Below are positions 33,238-42,775 of a stretch of 64,000 bases of DNA, piece after piece. The notes under the pieces are model-generated. The model was not told where the DNA came from. It saw nothing but the letters and a program-made list of their open reading frames with translations, and searched no databases. The position numbers and the translations under genes were made by a program. This DNA is from Flavobacterium covae (GTDB lineage: Bacteria > Bacteroidota > Bacteroidia > Flavobacteriales > Flavobacteriaceae). Position 1 is the first letter of the stretch. Each line of letters starts with the position of its first letter. The DNA lies in the NCBI GenBank assembly GCA_019565575.1, contig CP067379.1, forward strand, positions 1,116,001-1,180,000. Reading direction: 5' to 3'.

Positions 33238-33608
33238 TGCTTATTAAAGATTTTTTTAAAAAGCTATCTCTTGCAGGGGTGGTTTTTTACTTCATCAATT
33301 TTGGATGCTTATTTTTGTTAAATCAAACAATCTCTCCTGCTTTTTATTTAATACACGCCTTTTTCTTCCTTTTCTATTTACTCGGAACTCTAGCGATGGC
33401 ATTCTTGTTAGAAAATAAAAAAGATCAAGTAGGAGTAGGTTTTTTAGTGGTTATTACCAACCTTTTTATTTTTACATATATTTTTAATAAATGGTTATTG
33501 CAAAAGAATTTTATGTTCTCTAAATGGAACTTCTTTATTCTGTTTATAGCATACTTAACTACAATAACATTTTTAGTGGGTAAAAAATTAAATCAGATTA
33601 AATTTTAA
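33237..33608 (+). CDS. Small four-helix membrane protein of the ATP synthase cluster
   Basis: A 123-residue, strongly hydrophobic protein with four predicted helices. I do not recognise a named family, but its place between the AtpZ-like gene and atpB, and its size, correspond to the position of AtpI-like subunits. Overlaps the preceding gene by one base. Confidence 0.7.
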   Translation: MLIKDFFKKLSLAGVVFYFINFGCLFLLNQTISPAFYLIHAFFFLFYLLGTLAMAFLLENKKDQVGVGFLVVITNLFIFTYIFNKWLLQKNFMFSKWNFFILFIAYLTTITFLVGKKLNQIKF

Positions 33609-33727
33609 TTAATTGATATAGTGTGTTTAAAGAGGTAATATGGCACTCTAAAATGATTTAGTTTAAAATAGAATTAAGATTGATATATTTTTTTTCAAGC
33701 AATCGTTTTTCATATAAATAAAAAATG

Positions 33728-33735
33728 TACCTTTG
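33728..33735 (+). promoter_or_regulatory. TACCTTTG -7 box upstream of atpB
   Basis: An exact TAnnTTTG match followed by GC, 37 bases before the atpB start, in the 163-base gap after the small membrane protein gene. It suggests that the main ATP synthase genes have their own promoter. Confidence 0.6.
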
Positions 33736-33771
33736 CACCGAAATTTACGAACATAGAAATTTTTCATTCCT

Positions 33772-34986
33772 ATGATGATTACAAGAAAACCTGTATCATT
33801 ACTAATGTCGGCCTTTATAGGCTTATTCTCTTGGGTAGCAATGGCTAACCCAACGACGGATTCAACTCACGCAACTACAAAACCAGCTCATGAGGCACAC
33901 GCAGTGGCGCACGACAGTGCACATGCTCAAGCAGCACATGCTGAAGGTGAGCACGCAACTGCTGGTCATGAAGCTAACCACGGTGGTCCAGTTGATGAGA
34001 AACCAGAAGTACAAGCATTTATCAAACATCACTTGTTGGATTCGCATGATTTCAATTTGTATGCTGATGGAGAAACGGGACACCATGTAGGTTTTCCATT
34101 ACCAGTTATCTTAGTAGATAATGGTCTTCATGTGTTCATGTCATCTGCTTTTCACAATGAAAAAGAATTAGCAGAAGTGGATGGTAGCTTCTATAAAATG
34201 GTTCATGGGGTAATCTATAAATCAGATGCTGAAGGTACAATTACAAACGATGCACATGGTCACCCAACAAATGCTAAGCCTTTAGATTTTTCAATCACTA
34301 AAAATGTATTTTCATTATTAGTAACGGCAATCTTAATTTTCTTTGCTTTCACATCGTTAGCAAAAACCTATAAAAAAGGAAATCAGTTACCAACTGGTTT
34401 TGGACGTATCTTAGAGCCACTTGTAATTTATGTGCGTGACGAAATTGCTCGTCCAAACATTGGTGAAAAAAAATACAAAAAATTCATGCCGTATCTATTA
34501 ACGGTATTCTTCTTAATCTGGACGTTGAACTTAATTGGTTTAACTCCGTTAGGAATTAACGTAACAGGGAATATTGCTGTAACTTTATGTTTAGCTTTAT
34601 GTACTTTAGTAATCACAAACGTAAGTGCTAATGCTGATTATTGGAAACACATTTTCTGGATGCCAGGGGTACCTGTACCGATGAAAATCGTTTTAGCGCC
34701 TATTGAGGTTTTAGGGATTTTCACCAAGCCTTTCTCGTTAATGATTCGTTTGTTTGCAAACATCACAGCGGGTCACTCGGTAGTAATGGGATTAATTGCG
34801 ATTATCTTCCTATTCAAACAACAGTTAACCGCTGGTGGAGCTGTGGGAGTATCGTTAGCATTAACCTTATTCATCTCAGTAATTGAATTGTTAGTAGCAT
34901 TCTTACAAGCATTCATATTTACTATGTTATCATCATTGTTCATTGGTATGGCGGTTCAAGACCACCATCATGATGACCATCATTAA
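33772..34986 (+). CDS. atpB: ATP synthase F0 subunit a, with histidine-rich N-terminal extension
   Basis: Proton-channel subunit of the F1F0 ATP synthase. The C-terminal half is the standard subunit a: several helices, including NLIGLTPLGINVTGN and the essential arginine region KPFSLMIRLFANITAGH. The first 25 residues look like a signal sequence. Residues 27 to about 75 are an unusual low-complexity stretch with about a dozen His plus Ala, Thr and Glu, before a periplasmic-side domain (HHLLDSHDF). The protein ends DHHHDDHH. At 404 residues it is much longer than the 240-280 of E. coli type, which is usual for Flavobacterium but variable in the His-rich part. Confidence 0.95.
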   Translation: MMITRKPVSLLMSAFIGLFSWVAMANPTTDSTHATTKPAHEAHAVAHDSAHAQAAHAEGEHATAGHEANHGGPVDEKPEVQAFIKHHLLDSHDFNLYADGETGHHVGFPLPVILVDNGLHVFMSSAFHNEKELAEVDGSFYKMVHGVIYKSDAEGTITNDAHGHPTNAKPLDFSITKNVFSLLVTAILIFFAFTSLAKTYKKGNQLPTGFGRILEPLVIYVRDEIARPNIGEKKYKKFMPYLLTVFFLIWTLNLIGLTPLGINVTGNIAVTLCLALCTLVITNVSANADYWKHIFWMPGVPVPMKIVLAPIEVLGIFTKPFSLMIRLFANITAGHSVVMGLIAIIFLFKQQLTAGGAVGVSLALTLFISVIELLVAFLQAFIFTMLSSLFIGMAVQDHHHDDHH

Positions 34987-35047
34987 TAGAATAAAAAAGT
35001 AGAATTTTTTTTAAAAAATTGTTTAATTATTATATAAATCTTTTATT

Positions 35048-35242
35048 ATGACAATTCCAAATTTAGTAGGTGCTGGTTTAATCGTAATCGGAGCTGGTTT
35101 AGGTTTAGGTAAAATTGGTGGATCTGCAATGGATGCTATTGCTCGTCAACCAGAAGCTGCTGGTAAAATCCAAACAGCGATGATCATCATCGGTGCCTTA
35201 TTAGAAGGTTTAGCATTCGGTGCCTTAATCTTAGGTGCTTAA
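35048..35242 (+). CDS. atpE: ATP synthase F0 subunit c
   Basis: A 64-residue hairpin of two helices. The glycine-rich first helix (LVGAGLIVIGAGLGLGKIGG) is followed by ARQPEAAGKIQ (polar loop) and the second helix AMIIIGALLEGLAFGALIL. The carboxylate (E) of the second helix carries the proton. No sodium-type ligand pattern is evident. Confidence 0.95.
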   Translation: MTIPNLVGAGLIVIGAGLGLGKIGGSAMDAIARQPEAAGKIQTAMIIIGALLEGLAFGALILGA

Positions 35243-35330
35243 TCAAATTTAAATTACGCTTTGCAACGGTTGGTTGCAAAGTGTAATTTTATTTAACCTA
35301 TTTTTATTAATTAAACAGAAAACATCAATA

Positions 35331-35830
35331 ATGGAAAAAATATTTAACGATTTTGGATACGGTCTATTCTTTTGGCTAATTGTAATTTTAACAATCTTAG
35401 TTGTTTTATTAGCTAAATTTGCTTGGAAACCTATTATGGAATCTATAGAAACCCGTGAAGAAGGTATTCGTAGTGCATTACAAGCAGCTGAAAATGCTAA
35501 AAAGAAATGCAAGAGTTGCAAGCAAACAACGAACGTATTTTAAACGAAGCACGTGCTGAACGTGATACAATGTTAAAAGAAGCTCGTGAAATCAAAGAAA
35601 AGATGATTGCTGACGCTAAAGAAGAAGCACAAACGCAAGGTGCTCGTTTAATTGAGCAAGCTAAAGCTTCTATCGAAAGTGAAAAAAATGCAGCGATGGC
35701 TGAATTGAAAACACAAGTTTCTGCTTTATCATTACAAATTGCAGAGAAAATATTAAAAGACCAATTATCTAGCAACGATTCTCAAGTAAAATTAGTTGAG
35801 AAAATGTTAGATGAAGTGAAATTAAACTAA
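35331..35830 (+). CDS. atpF: ATP synthase F0 subunit b (one frame break)
   Basis: Peripheral-stalk subunit: one N-terminal membrane helix (LFFWLIVILTILVVLLAKF) and a long charged coiled coil (KPIMESIETREEGIRSAL onward). The A-run at 35500-35504 has five A where six are needed; restored, the frame reads ENAKKEMQELQANNERIL without interruption to 35830. Total about 166 residues, as usual. Confidence 0.94.
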
Positions 35831-35840
35831 TAAGAAAAGT

Positions 35841-36375
35841 ATGTCAGGTAATAGAGCCGCAGTACGATATGCAAAAGCAATTTTAGACGTTGCTACTTCA
35901 AAGAGTGTTGCTCAGGAAGTAAACAAAGATATGACTTTGATTGCTAAAACAATCCAAGATAATGCTGAGTTAGCGTCGTTTATTGCTAACCCAACTTTAA
36001 AAATCGAAGTAAAGAACAGTGCTTTATTAGAAGTTTTTAAAGACGCAGGTGCAGTAACAAAATCGTTGTTTCAACTATTATTAGAAAACAAACGTTTTGA
36101 ACTTTTAGACAAAGTAGCTACACAATATACAAAATTGTACGATGAAGCTAACGGAGTTGAAGTAGCAACAGTAACTACAGCTATTGCTATCACTCCTGAG
36201 TTAGAAGCTAAAGTATTAGCTAAAGCAGGTACTTTAACAACTAAAAAAGTTACTTTAAAAAATATTGTAGATCCAGCAATCATTGGCGGATTTATTTTAA
36301 GAATTGGTGACAAGCAATATAACGCTTCCAGTTGCAAACAGTTTATTAACATTAAAGAGAGAATTGAGTAATTAA
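35841..36375 (+). CDS. atpH: ATP synthase F1 subunit delta (C-terminus shifted by CTTCCAG insertion)
   Basis: Stalk subunit linking F1 to subunit b. The start [17 protein letters not shown] is typical. The C-terminus reads [15 protein letters not shown] and then departs from the family. Removing one C in CTTCCAG at 36325-36331 restores [18 protein letters not shown] and a stop at 36375, the conserved ending; as written it stops at 36371. Confidence 0.94.
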
Positions 36376-36407
36376 TTATAACACGAAAGTGTAAAAATTA
36401 TAAAACA

Positions 36408-37985
36408 ATGGCGGAAATCAAACCAGCTGAAATTTCAGCAATATTAAAGCAACAATTATCAGGTTTTGAATCTGGTGCTACTTTAGAAGAAGTAGGTACT
36501 GTACTTCAAGTAGGTGACGGTATTGCTCGTATTTATGGGCTTTCTAATGTACAATATGGTGAGTTAGTGGTTTTTGAAAACGGTATGGAAGGTATCGTAT
36601 TGAACCTTGAAGAAGATAACGTAGGGGTAGTATTATTAGGACCATCTACAGGTATCAAAGAAGGTTCAACTGCTAAAAGAACACAACGTATTGCTTCTTT
36701 AAAGGTTGGTGAGCAAATGGTAGGACGTGTTGTAAACACTTTAGGGCAACCTATTGATGGTAAAGGTCCTATTGGTGGTGATTTATACGAAATGCCTTTA
36801 GAGCGTAAAGCACCAGGGGTAATTTTCCGTCAACCAGTAACAGAACCATTGCAAACAGGAGTAAAAGCTATAGATGCTATGATTCCAGTAGGTCGTGGTC
36901 AACGTGAGTTAGTAATTGGTGACCGTCAAACAGGTAAATCTACGGTTTGTATTGATACTATCATAAATCAAAAAGAATTTTATGATGCAGGTAAACCCGT
37001 TTTCTGTATCTATGTTGCAATTGGTCAAAAAGCTTCTACAGTAGCAGCTTTAGCAAAAACTTTAGAAGAAAAAGGAGCAATGGCTTATACAGTTATCGTT
37101 GCTGCTAATGCTTCTGATCCAGCTCCAATGCAAGTTTATGCTCCTATGGCAGGTGCTGCTATCGGAGAGTACTTCCGTGATACAGGTCGTCCAGCTCTAA
37201 TCGTTTATGATGATTTATCTAAACAAGCTGTTGCTTACCGTGAGGTGTCTTTATTATTAAGAAGACCACCAGGACGTGAGGCTTATCCTGGAGACGTATT
37301 CTACTTACACTCTCGTTTATTAGAAAGAGCGGCTAAAGTTATCGCTGATGATGATATCGCTAAAAATATGAATGACTTACCTGAGTCATTAAAACCAATC
37401 GTTAAAGGGGGTGGTTCATTAACTGCTTTACCTATTATCGAAACGCAAGCGGGTGACGTTTCTGCGTATATCCCAACGAACGTAATTTCGATTACTGACG
37501 GACAGATTTTCTTAGAGTCTGATTTATTCAACTCAGGGGTTCGTCCAGCAATTAACGTAGGTATCTCTGTATCTCGTGTAGGAGGTAATGCGCAAATCAA
37601 GTCTATGAAAAAAGTATCGGGTACTTTAAAATTAGACCAAGCGCAGTTCCGTGAATTAGAAGCGTTCGCTAAGTTCGGTTCTGACTTAGATGCAGCTACA
37701 TTAAACGTAATTGAAAAAGGTAAACGTAACGTGGAAATCTTAAAACAAGGTTTAAACTCTCCATTTACTGTAGAAGACCAAGTTGCAATTATCTATGCAG
37801 GTACTAAAAACTTATTAAGAAACGTACCAGTAGCTAAAGTGAAAGAATTTGAAAAAGATTATTTAGAATTCTTAAAGAACAAACATAGAGATACTTTAGA
37901 CGCTCTTAAAGCAGGTAAATTTGATGACAACATCACTGACGTTTTAGAGAAAGTAGCAAAAGAAGTATCTGCAAAGTATAACTAA
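36408..37985 (+). CDS. atpA: ATP synthase F1 subunit alpha
   Basis: Non-catalytic nucleotide-binding subunit. Walker A is [13 protein letters not shown], the arginine-finger region is [16 protein letters not shown], and [20 protein letters not shown] is the conserved F1 signature. Full length, 525 residues, no frame break. Confidence 0.98.
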   Translation: MAEIKPAEISAILKQQLSGFESGATLEEVGTVLQVGDGIARIYGLSNVQYGELVVFENGMEGIVLNLEEDNVGVVLLGPSTGIKEGSTAKRTQRIASLKVGEQMVGRVVNTLGQPIDGKGPIGGDLYEMPLERKAPGVIFRQPVTEPLQTGVKAIDAMIPVGRGQRELVIGDRQTGKSTVCIDTIINQKEFYDAGKPVFCIYVAIGQKASTVAALAKTLEEKGAMAYTVIVAANASDPAPMQVYAPMAGAAIGEYFRDTGRPALIVYDDLSKQAVAYREVSLLLRRPPGREAYPGDVFYLHSRLLERAAKVIADDDIAKNMNDLPESLKPIVKGGGSLTALPIIETQAGDVSAYIPTNVISITDGQIFLESDLFNSGVRPAINVGISVSRVGGNAQIKSMKKVSGTLKLDQAQFRELEAFAKFGSDLDAATLNVIEKGKRNVEILKQGLNSPFTVEDQVAIIYAGTKNLLRNVPVAKVKEFEKDYLEFLKNKHRDTLDALKAGKFDDNITDVLEKVAKEVSAKYN

Positions 37986-37991
37986 TAAAGT

Positions 37992-38031
37992 AAATAGTGA
38001 GTAGTGATTAGTAATTAGCTAATCACTATTT
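37992..38031. repeat. Nested inverted repeats between atpA and atpG
   Basis: AAATAGTGA pairs with TCACTATTT, and AGTGATTAG with CTAATCACT inside it. There is no T-run. It may act as an mRNA processing or stability element in the operon. Confidence 0.5.
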
Positions 38032-38056
38032 ACTAGTCACTAATTACTATAAAAAA

Positions 38057-38913
38057 ATGGCGAATTTAAAGGAAATCCGTAATAGAATTACATCCGTTTC
38101 ATCAACGATGCAAATAACGTCAGCGATGAAAATGGTTTCGGCAGCAAAGCTTAAAAAGGCGCAAGATGCCATTACGGCAATGCGTCCTTACGCTGAAAAA
38201 TTAACAGAGTTATTACAAAATTTATCAGCTACTCTTGAAGGTGAAGTAGGTGGAGCTTATACGACGCAACGTGAAGCAAAGAAAGTACTTTTAGTAGTTA
38301 TTACTTCTAACCGTGGTTTATGTGGTGCTTTTAACGCTAATGTGGTTAAGGAAGTAAAAAGCCTCACAGAAAAATATAAAAATGCACAACTTGATGTGTT
38401 AACTATAGGTAAAAAGGTAATGACGTATTGCGTAAAACGCATACAATAATAGCAAATGAGAGTACAATTTTTGATAATTTAACTTTTGATAATGCGGCAA
38501 CTATTGCTTCTGATTTAACTGAAAAGTTTGTTGCTGGTGAATATGATAAAATCGAGTTAGTATATAATCAGTTTAAAAATGCTGCTACCCAAGTAGTAAA
38601 ATCAGAACAATTCCTTCCATTGGCTCCTATTGCTAAATCTGAAGCTGTTGCAGGTGATTACATTTTCGAACCATCGAAAGAAGAAATCATCATGACTTTA
38701 ATTCCTAAGTCATTAAAAACGCAATTGTACAAAGCTATTCGAGATTCATTTGTTGCAGAGCACGGAGCGCGTATGACAGCGATGCACAAAGCGACAGATA
38801 ACGCTACTGAATTAAGAAATCAATTGAAGTTAACTTATAATAAAGCACGTCAAGCCGCTATTACAGGAGAAATTTTAGAAATTGTAGGAGGAGCTGAGGC
38901 TTTAAATGGATAA
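38057..38913 (+). CDS. atpG: ATP synthase F1 subunit gamma (one frame break)
   Basis: Central rotor shaft. The N-terminal helix NLKEIRNRITSVSSTMQIT and C-terminal helix ATDNATELRNQLKLTYNKAR are the conserved coiled coil. Near 38413-38416 GG should be GGG; restored, IGKKGNDVLRKTHTIIANES joins the two parts. The genes atpD and atpC (beta, epsilon) are not here, which agrees with their separate location in Flavobacterium. Confidence 0.95.
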
Positions 38914-38935
38914 TTAATATTTATGGTATTGATAC

Positions 38936-38964
38936 AAAAAAAGTCCTGTTATTAGGACTTTTTT
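38936..38964. terminator. Bidirectional terminator between atpG and ribE
   Basis: A 12-bp stem AAAAAAGTCCT/AGGACTTTTTT with a 6-base loop, between convergent genes. Confidence 0.88.
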
Positions 38965-38997
38965 GTTTAAATAAATTGTCTTAACTTTCTAGTTTAG

Positions 38998-39588
38998 TTA
39001 AAGATGTAAAGAATGAAGTCTGCTAACATATTTTCCTATTACATCAAATTCAAGATTTACATTAGTACCTACACTGAAAGTATGAAAATTAGTATGTTCA
39101 TAAGTATAAGGAATAATAGCCACACTAAATTCATTTAATTTTGAATTAACGACGGTTAGACTGGTTCCATTAACTGTTATAGAGCCTTTTTCAATGGTAA
39201 TGTTCTTTAAGTCTTTACTATATTCAAATGTAAAATACCAACTACCATTCGCCTCTTCTATTTGTTTACAAATCCCTATTTGATCCACATGCCCTTGTAC
39301 AATATGTCCATCGAGCCTATCTCCTAATTTCATGGCGCGCTCTAAATTAATAAGATCCCCTATTTTCCATTCGCCTAGATTCGTTTTTTCAATAGTCTCC
39401 TTAATTGCAGTAACAGTATATATATCGTTATTTATATTAACAACTGTCAGACAAACCCCATTATGGGATACACTTTGGTCTATTTTGAGTTCTTTTGTTA
39501 TAGAAGATTGTACTGAAACATGAATGTTTTCACCTTCTTTTTCAAGAGCAATAATCTTACCTAGAGTTTCTATAATTCCTGTAAACAT
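38998..39588 (-). CDS. ribE: Riboflavin synthase alpha chain
   Basis: Dismutates two lumazine molecules to riboflavin. Begins MFTGIIETLGKI. The two tandem barrel repeats each carry the substrate motif (HNGVCLTVV and VNGTSLTVV), and GHIVQGHVDQIG lies between them. 196 residues, complete. Divergent from pdxA. Confidence 0.95.
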   Translation of the reverse strand: MFTGIIETLGKIIALEKEGENIHVSVQSSITKELKIDQSVSHNGVCLTVVNINNDIYTVTAIKETIEKTNLGEWKIGDLINLERAMKLGDRLDGHIVQGHVDQIGICKQIEEANGSWYFTFEYSKDLKNITIEKGSITVNGTSLTVVNSKLNEFSVAIIPYTYEHTNFHTFSVGTNVNLEFDVIGKYVSRLHSLHL

Positions 39589-39605
39589 TAACTGATTAAT
39601 TTTAG

Positions 39606-39613
39606 TAAATTTG
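39606..39613 (+). promoter_or_regulatory. TAAATTTG -7 box for pdxA
   Basis: Match to TAnnTTTG 30 bases ahead of the pdxA start, in the divergent ribE-pdxA gap. Confidence 0.45.
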
Positions 39614-39642
39614 TATTCAAAATTAGTATAAATATTAAAGCG

Positions 39643-40680
39643 ATGACAAAAAAGCCTGAAAATATAATGGTCGGTATTTCAATAGGAGATCTAAATGGTA
39701 TTGGTAGTGAGGTTGTATTGAAATCTTTTGAAGATACTCGTATGCTTGAATTGTGTACGCCTATTATTTTTGCTAATGTTAAGATTATATCTTATTTAAA
39801 AAAACAACTTAATCTAAACGTTAACCTACACGGTATTGATAAGATTGACCAAGCACTTGTTGGTAGAGTAAATGTTTTGAATGTTTGGAGAGAAGGTGTA
39901 AATTTAGAATGGGGAGTAGAAAATCAGAATGTTGGGAAATATGCCGTAAAATCTTTTGTAGAAGCTACGCAATCACTAAAAGATGGGAAAATAGATGTGT
40001 TAGTCACGGCACCTATTAGTAAAGTTAACATTCAAAGCGAAGATTTTTCTTTTCCTGGACATACAGATTATCTAGACCAAGAATTAGAAGGTGACGCTTT
40101 AATGTTAATGATTCAAGATTCATTAAGAATAGGTTTGTTAACAGATCACGTACCTATTAATGAAGTTGCATCTCATCTTACTGAAGATTTAATATTTAAA
40201 AAAATAAAAACGATTAATCATTCTTTAATTCAAGATTTTCAAATTAATAGACCTAAAATAGCCGTGCTCGGATTAAATCCTCATTCGGGAGATCATGGTG
40301 TAATTGGTCAAGAAGAAGAAAAAGTGTTAAAACCCACATTAAAAAAGTTATTTGAAGAAGGTATAATGGTTTTTGGTCCTTTTTCAGCTGATGGTTTTTT
40401 TGGTAGTGCTCAGTATGAAAAATATGATGCAGTAGTAGCCACTTATCATGATCAAGGTTTGATTCCTTTTAAAACATTATCTTTTGGAAAAGGAGTTAAC
40501 TATACTGCTGGTTTAAATAAAATTAGAACATCTCCAGATCATGGAACTGGTTTTGATATTGCAGGTAAAGGAATTGCAAATCAAGTTTCTTTTACAGAAG
40601 CCATTTATACTGCATTAGATGTTTTTAAAGCTAGAAATATATATAAAGAAATAGTACTAAACCCATTGAAAATAAAATAA
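39643..40680 (+). CDS. pdxA: 4-hydroxythreonine-4-phosphate dehydrogenase
   Basis: Pyridoxal 5'-phosphate synthesis, DXP-dependent route. Motifs: GISIGDLNGIGSEVVLK, PISKVNIQ, FPGHTDYL, NPHSGDHG, YHDQGLIPFK and SPDHGTGFDIAGKG with the metal-binding histidines. 345 residues, complete. Confidence 0.95.
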   Translation: MTKKPENIMVGISIGDLNGIGSEVVLKSFEDTRMLELCTPIIFANVKIISYLKKQLNLNVNLHGIDKIDQALVGRVNVLNVWREGVNLEWGVENQNVGKYAVKSFVEATQSLKDGKIDVLVTAPISKVNIQSEDFSFPGHTDYLDQELEGDALMLMIQDSLRIGLLTDHVPINEVASHLTEDLIFKKIKTINHSLIQDFQINRPKIAVLGLNPHSGDHGVIGQEEEKVLKPTLKKLFEEGIMVFGPFSADGFFGSAQYEKYDAVVATYHDQGLIPFKTLSFGKGVNYTAGLNKIRTSPDHGTGFDIAGKGIANQVSFTEAIYTALDVFKARNIYKEIVLNPLKIK

Positions 40681-40713
40681 AATGAGTTATAAACAAAAAA
40701 ATGTTTATAACCC

Positions 40714-40743
40714 TTTTGATTTTACAAATAATTTATATCTTTG
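40714..40743 (+). promoter_or_regulatory. Promoter TTTTG-N17-TATCTTTG for the DUF177-rpmF-fabH-acc operon
   Basis: Both Bacteroidota elements are visible: TTTTG at 40714-40718 and TATCTTTGC at 40736-40744. The DUF177 start follows about 120 bases later, leaving a long untranslated leader without obvious known structure. Confidence 0.65.
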
Positions 40744-40864
40744 CACACCTTAATTAAGGAGTAAATTGTTGACAGAATGAAGCGTAATTAAGTTTAAGTC
40801 TTTGATTAAAAGGGATTAAGTGATAATGTTTCATCTGAACCTATTAAAAATGTAGATTTATCTG

Positions 40865-41380
40865 ATGAGAGTTACAAACGAGTATTTGATTCCTTATGCT
40901 GGATTGAAGATAGGAAAACATGAGTTTGAATACCTAATTAGTAAGACGTTCTTTGATTACTTTGAATATGACGAATTTGATTCGGCTGATATAAAAGTAA
41001 AATTGGTATTAGAAAAACAAAGTAATATGCTTGAGTTAAATTTTAAGCATAAAGGAACTGTAAATGTATTGTGCGATGTGAGAGGGGAACCTTTTGATTT
41101 TCCAATTAAAGGTAAGTTAAAGTTAATTGTGCGTTTCGGAGAAACATATAATGATGAAAACGAAGAACTCTTAATTCTTCCCTTTGGGGAGCACCAAATA
41201 GATATAGCTCAATACATATATGAGATGATCGTTCTTTCAATACCTTTAAAAAGAATAAGTCCTCAAGCTTTAGAAGAAGAAAGTTTTGAAGAAACAGAAA
41301 TTGCAGAAGAGCAAGATATAAAAGAAGAAGAAATTGACCCACGTTGGGCAGCATTAAAGAAACTATTAACGGATAAATAA
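40865..41380 (+). CDS. DUF177 (YceD-like) protein
   Basis: A 171-residue cytosolic protein of the YceD/DUF177 family. It is nearly always encoded before rpmF, and in plants and bacteria it is implicated in 23S rRNA processing. Seen here: VLCDVRGEPFDFPIKG (family cysteine region), an acidic linker and the terminal DPRWAALKKL motif. Nine bases separate it from rpmF. Confidence 0.9.
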   Translation: MRVTNEYLIPYAGLKIGKHEFEYLISKTFFDYFEYDEFDSADIKVKLVLEKQSNMLELNFKHKGTVNVLCDVRGEPFDFPIKGKLKLIVRFGETYNDENEELLILPFGEHQIDIAQYIYEMIVLSIPLKRISPQALEEESFEETEIAEEQDIKEEEIDPRWAALKKLLTDK

Positions 41381-41389
41381 TTTTGTAAA

Positions 41390-41585
41390 ATGGCACATCC
41401 TAAGAGAAGACAATCGTCGACAAGAAGAGACAAGAGAAGAACTCATTATAAAGCAACTGTTGCTCAAATTGCAACTTGCCCAGTAACTGGTGAAGCTCAT
41501 TTGTACCACAGAGCTTACTGGCATGGAAGGAAAAATGTATTATAGAGGTCAAGTAGTTATTGATAAATCAGTAGCTGTTGCTTAA
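41390..41585 (+). CDS. rpmF: 50S ribosomal protein L32 (one frame break)
   Basis: Starts [18 protein letters not shown], the typical L32 beginning. The sequence reads [16 protein letters not shown] and then shifts. One extra G in ATGGAAG at 41523-41529 should be ATGAAG; corrected, it continues [19 protein letters not shown] and stops at 41585 with 64 residues. An essential ribosomal gene cannot be truncated here, so this is strong evidence that the inserted base is not real. Confidence 0.95.
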
Positions 41586-41610
41586 TATATTTTTTAAAAG
41601 ATACATGAAT

Positions 41611-41637
41611 AACTCTCACAATGTGAGAGTTTTTTTG
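41611..41637 (+). terminator. Hairpin after rpmF
   Basis: ACTCTCACA pairs with TGTGAGAGT, followed by seven T. It probably ends part of the transcript before fabH. Confidence 0.8.
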
Positions 41638-41751
41638 TTGAAAATGATTCATTTTTGAAAAAAAAACACCATTTTTGTATCTCTTTTGTAGAAATTTTGT
41701 AATTTCATCAACTTTTAGAATTGACCTTTAAAGGGTTCAAAATAAGACTTT

Positions 41752-42747
41752 ATGAATAAGATTACTGCCGCAATTACTGCTATAGGTTCTTATGTTCCTG
41801 ACTTTGTTTTGTCTAATCAAGTTTTGGAAACAATGATTGATACTACGGATGAATGGATTACCACTCGTACAGGTATTAAGGAGAGAAGAATCTTAAAAGA
41901 AAAAGGAGCAGGTACTTCCTATTTAGCTATTCAAGCTGCTAAAAACCTAATTGAAAAATCAGGAATAGATCCTAAGGATATTGACTTGATTATTATGGCA
42001 ACAGCCACTCCGGATATGCCTGTTGCATCTACTGGAGTATATGTAGCATCTCAAATAGGTGCTGTTAACGCATTTGCTTATGATCTTCATGCGGCTTGTT
42101 CTAGTTTTTTATACGGAATGTCTACTGCTGCAGCCTATATACAATCAGGAAGGTATAAAAAAGTATTGTTAATAGGGGCAGACAAAATGTCTTCTATTAT
42201 AGATTATACAGATAGGGCTACTTGTATTATTTTTGGAGATGGAGGAGGAGCTGTTCTTTTTGAACCAAATGAAGAGGGTTTAGGATTGCAAGATGAAATT
42301 TTAAGAAGTGATGGAATTGGTCGTGAATATCTTAAAATTGATGCAGGAGGATCTATTTTGCCAGCTTCTAAAGAAACTGTAGAGAAAGGAATGCACACCG
42401 TTTTTCAAGACGGGAAAACAGTTTTTAAGTATGCCGTTTCAGGTATGGCTGATGTGAGTGAAAAAATTATGAAACGAAATAACCTAACACATGATGATGT
42501 AAATTGGTTAGTCGCTCATCAAGCTAATAAACGTATAATAGATGCTACGGCCGAACGTATGGGGCTTGATGAATCTAAAGTTTTAATTAATATTCATCGT
42601 TATGGAAATACAACATCAGCAACTTTGCCACTTGTTTTGTGTGACTTTGAAAAACAATTAAAAAAGGGAGACAATATCGTCTTTGCTGCGTTTGGAGGAG
42701 GCTTCACATGGGGAGCTATTTATTTAAAATGGGCATATAATTCATAA
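41752..42747 (+). CDS. fabH: 3-oxoacyl-ACP synthase III
   Basis: Initiates fatty-acid synthesis by condensing an acyl-CoA with malonyl-ACP. Catalytic triad: Cys in LHAACSSFLYG, His in VAHQANKRI and Asn in HRYGNTTSAT. 331 residues, complete. Followed by accB and accC, so the window holds the initiation and carboxylase steps together. Confidence 0.96.
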   Translation: MNKITAAITAIGSYVPDFVLSNQVLETMIDTTDEWITTRTGIKERRILKEKGAGTSYLAIQAAKNLIEKSGIDPKDIDLIIMATATPDMPVASTGVYVASQIGAVNAFAYDLHAACSSFLYGMSTAAAYIQSGRYKKVLLIGADKMSSIIDYTDRATCIIFGDGGGAVLFEPNEEGLGLQDEILRSDGIGREYLKIDAGGSILPASKETVEKGMHTVFQDGKTVFKYAVSGMADVSEKIMKRNNLTHDDVNWLVAHQANKRIIDATAERMGLDESKVLINIHRYGNTTSATLPLVLCDFEKQLKKGDNIVFAAFGGGFTWGAIYLKWAYNS

Positions 42748-42775
42748 AAACATAATAAACCAAAATCGAAATATC

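Noticed and set aside
33862..34090. Opposite-strand and second-frame reading frames across the start of atpB
   Set aside because: Artefacts of the repetitive histidine codons; no homology and no own promoter.
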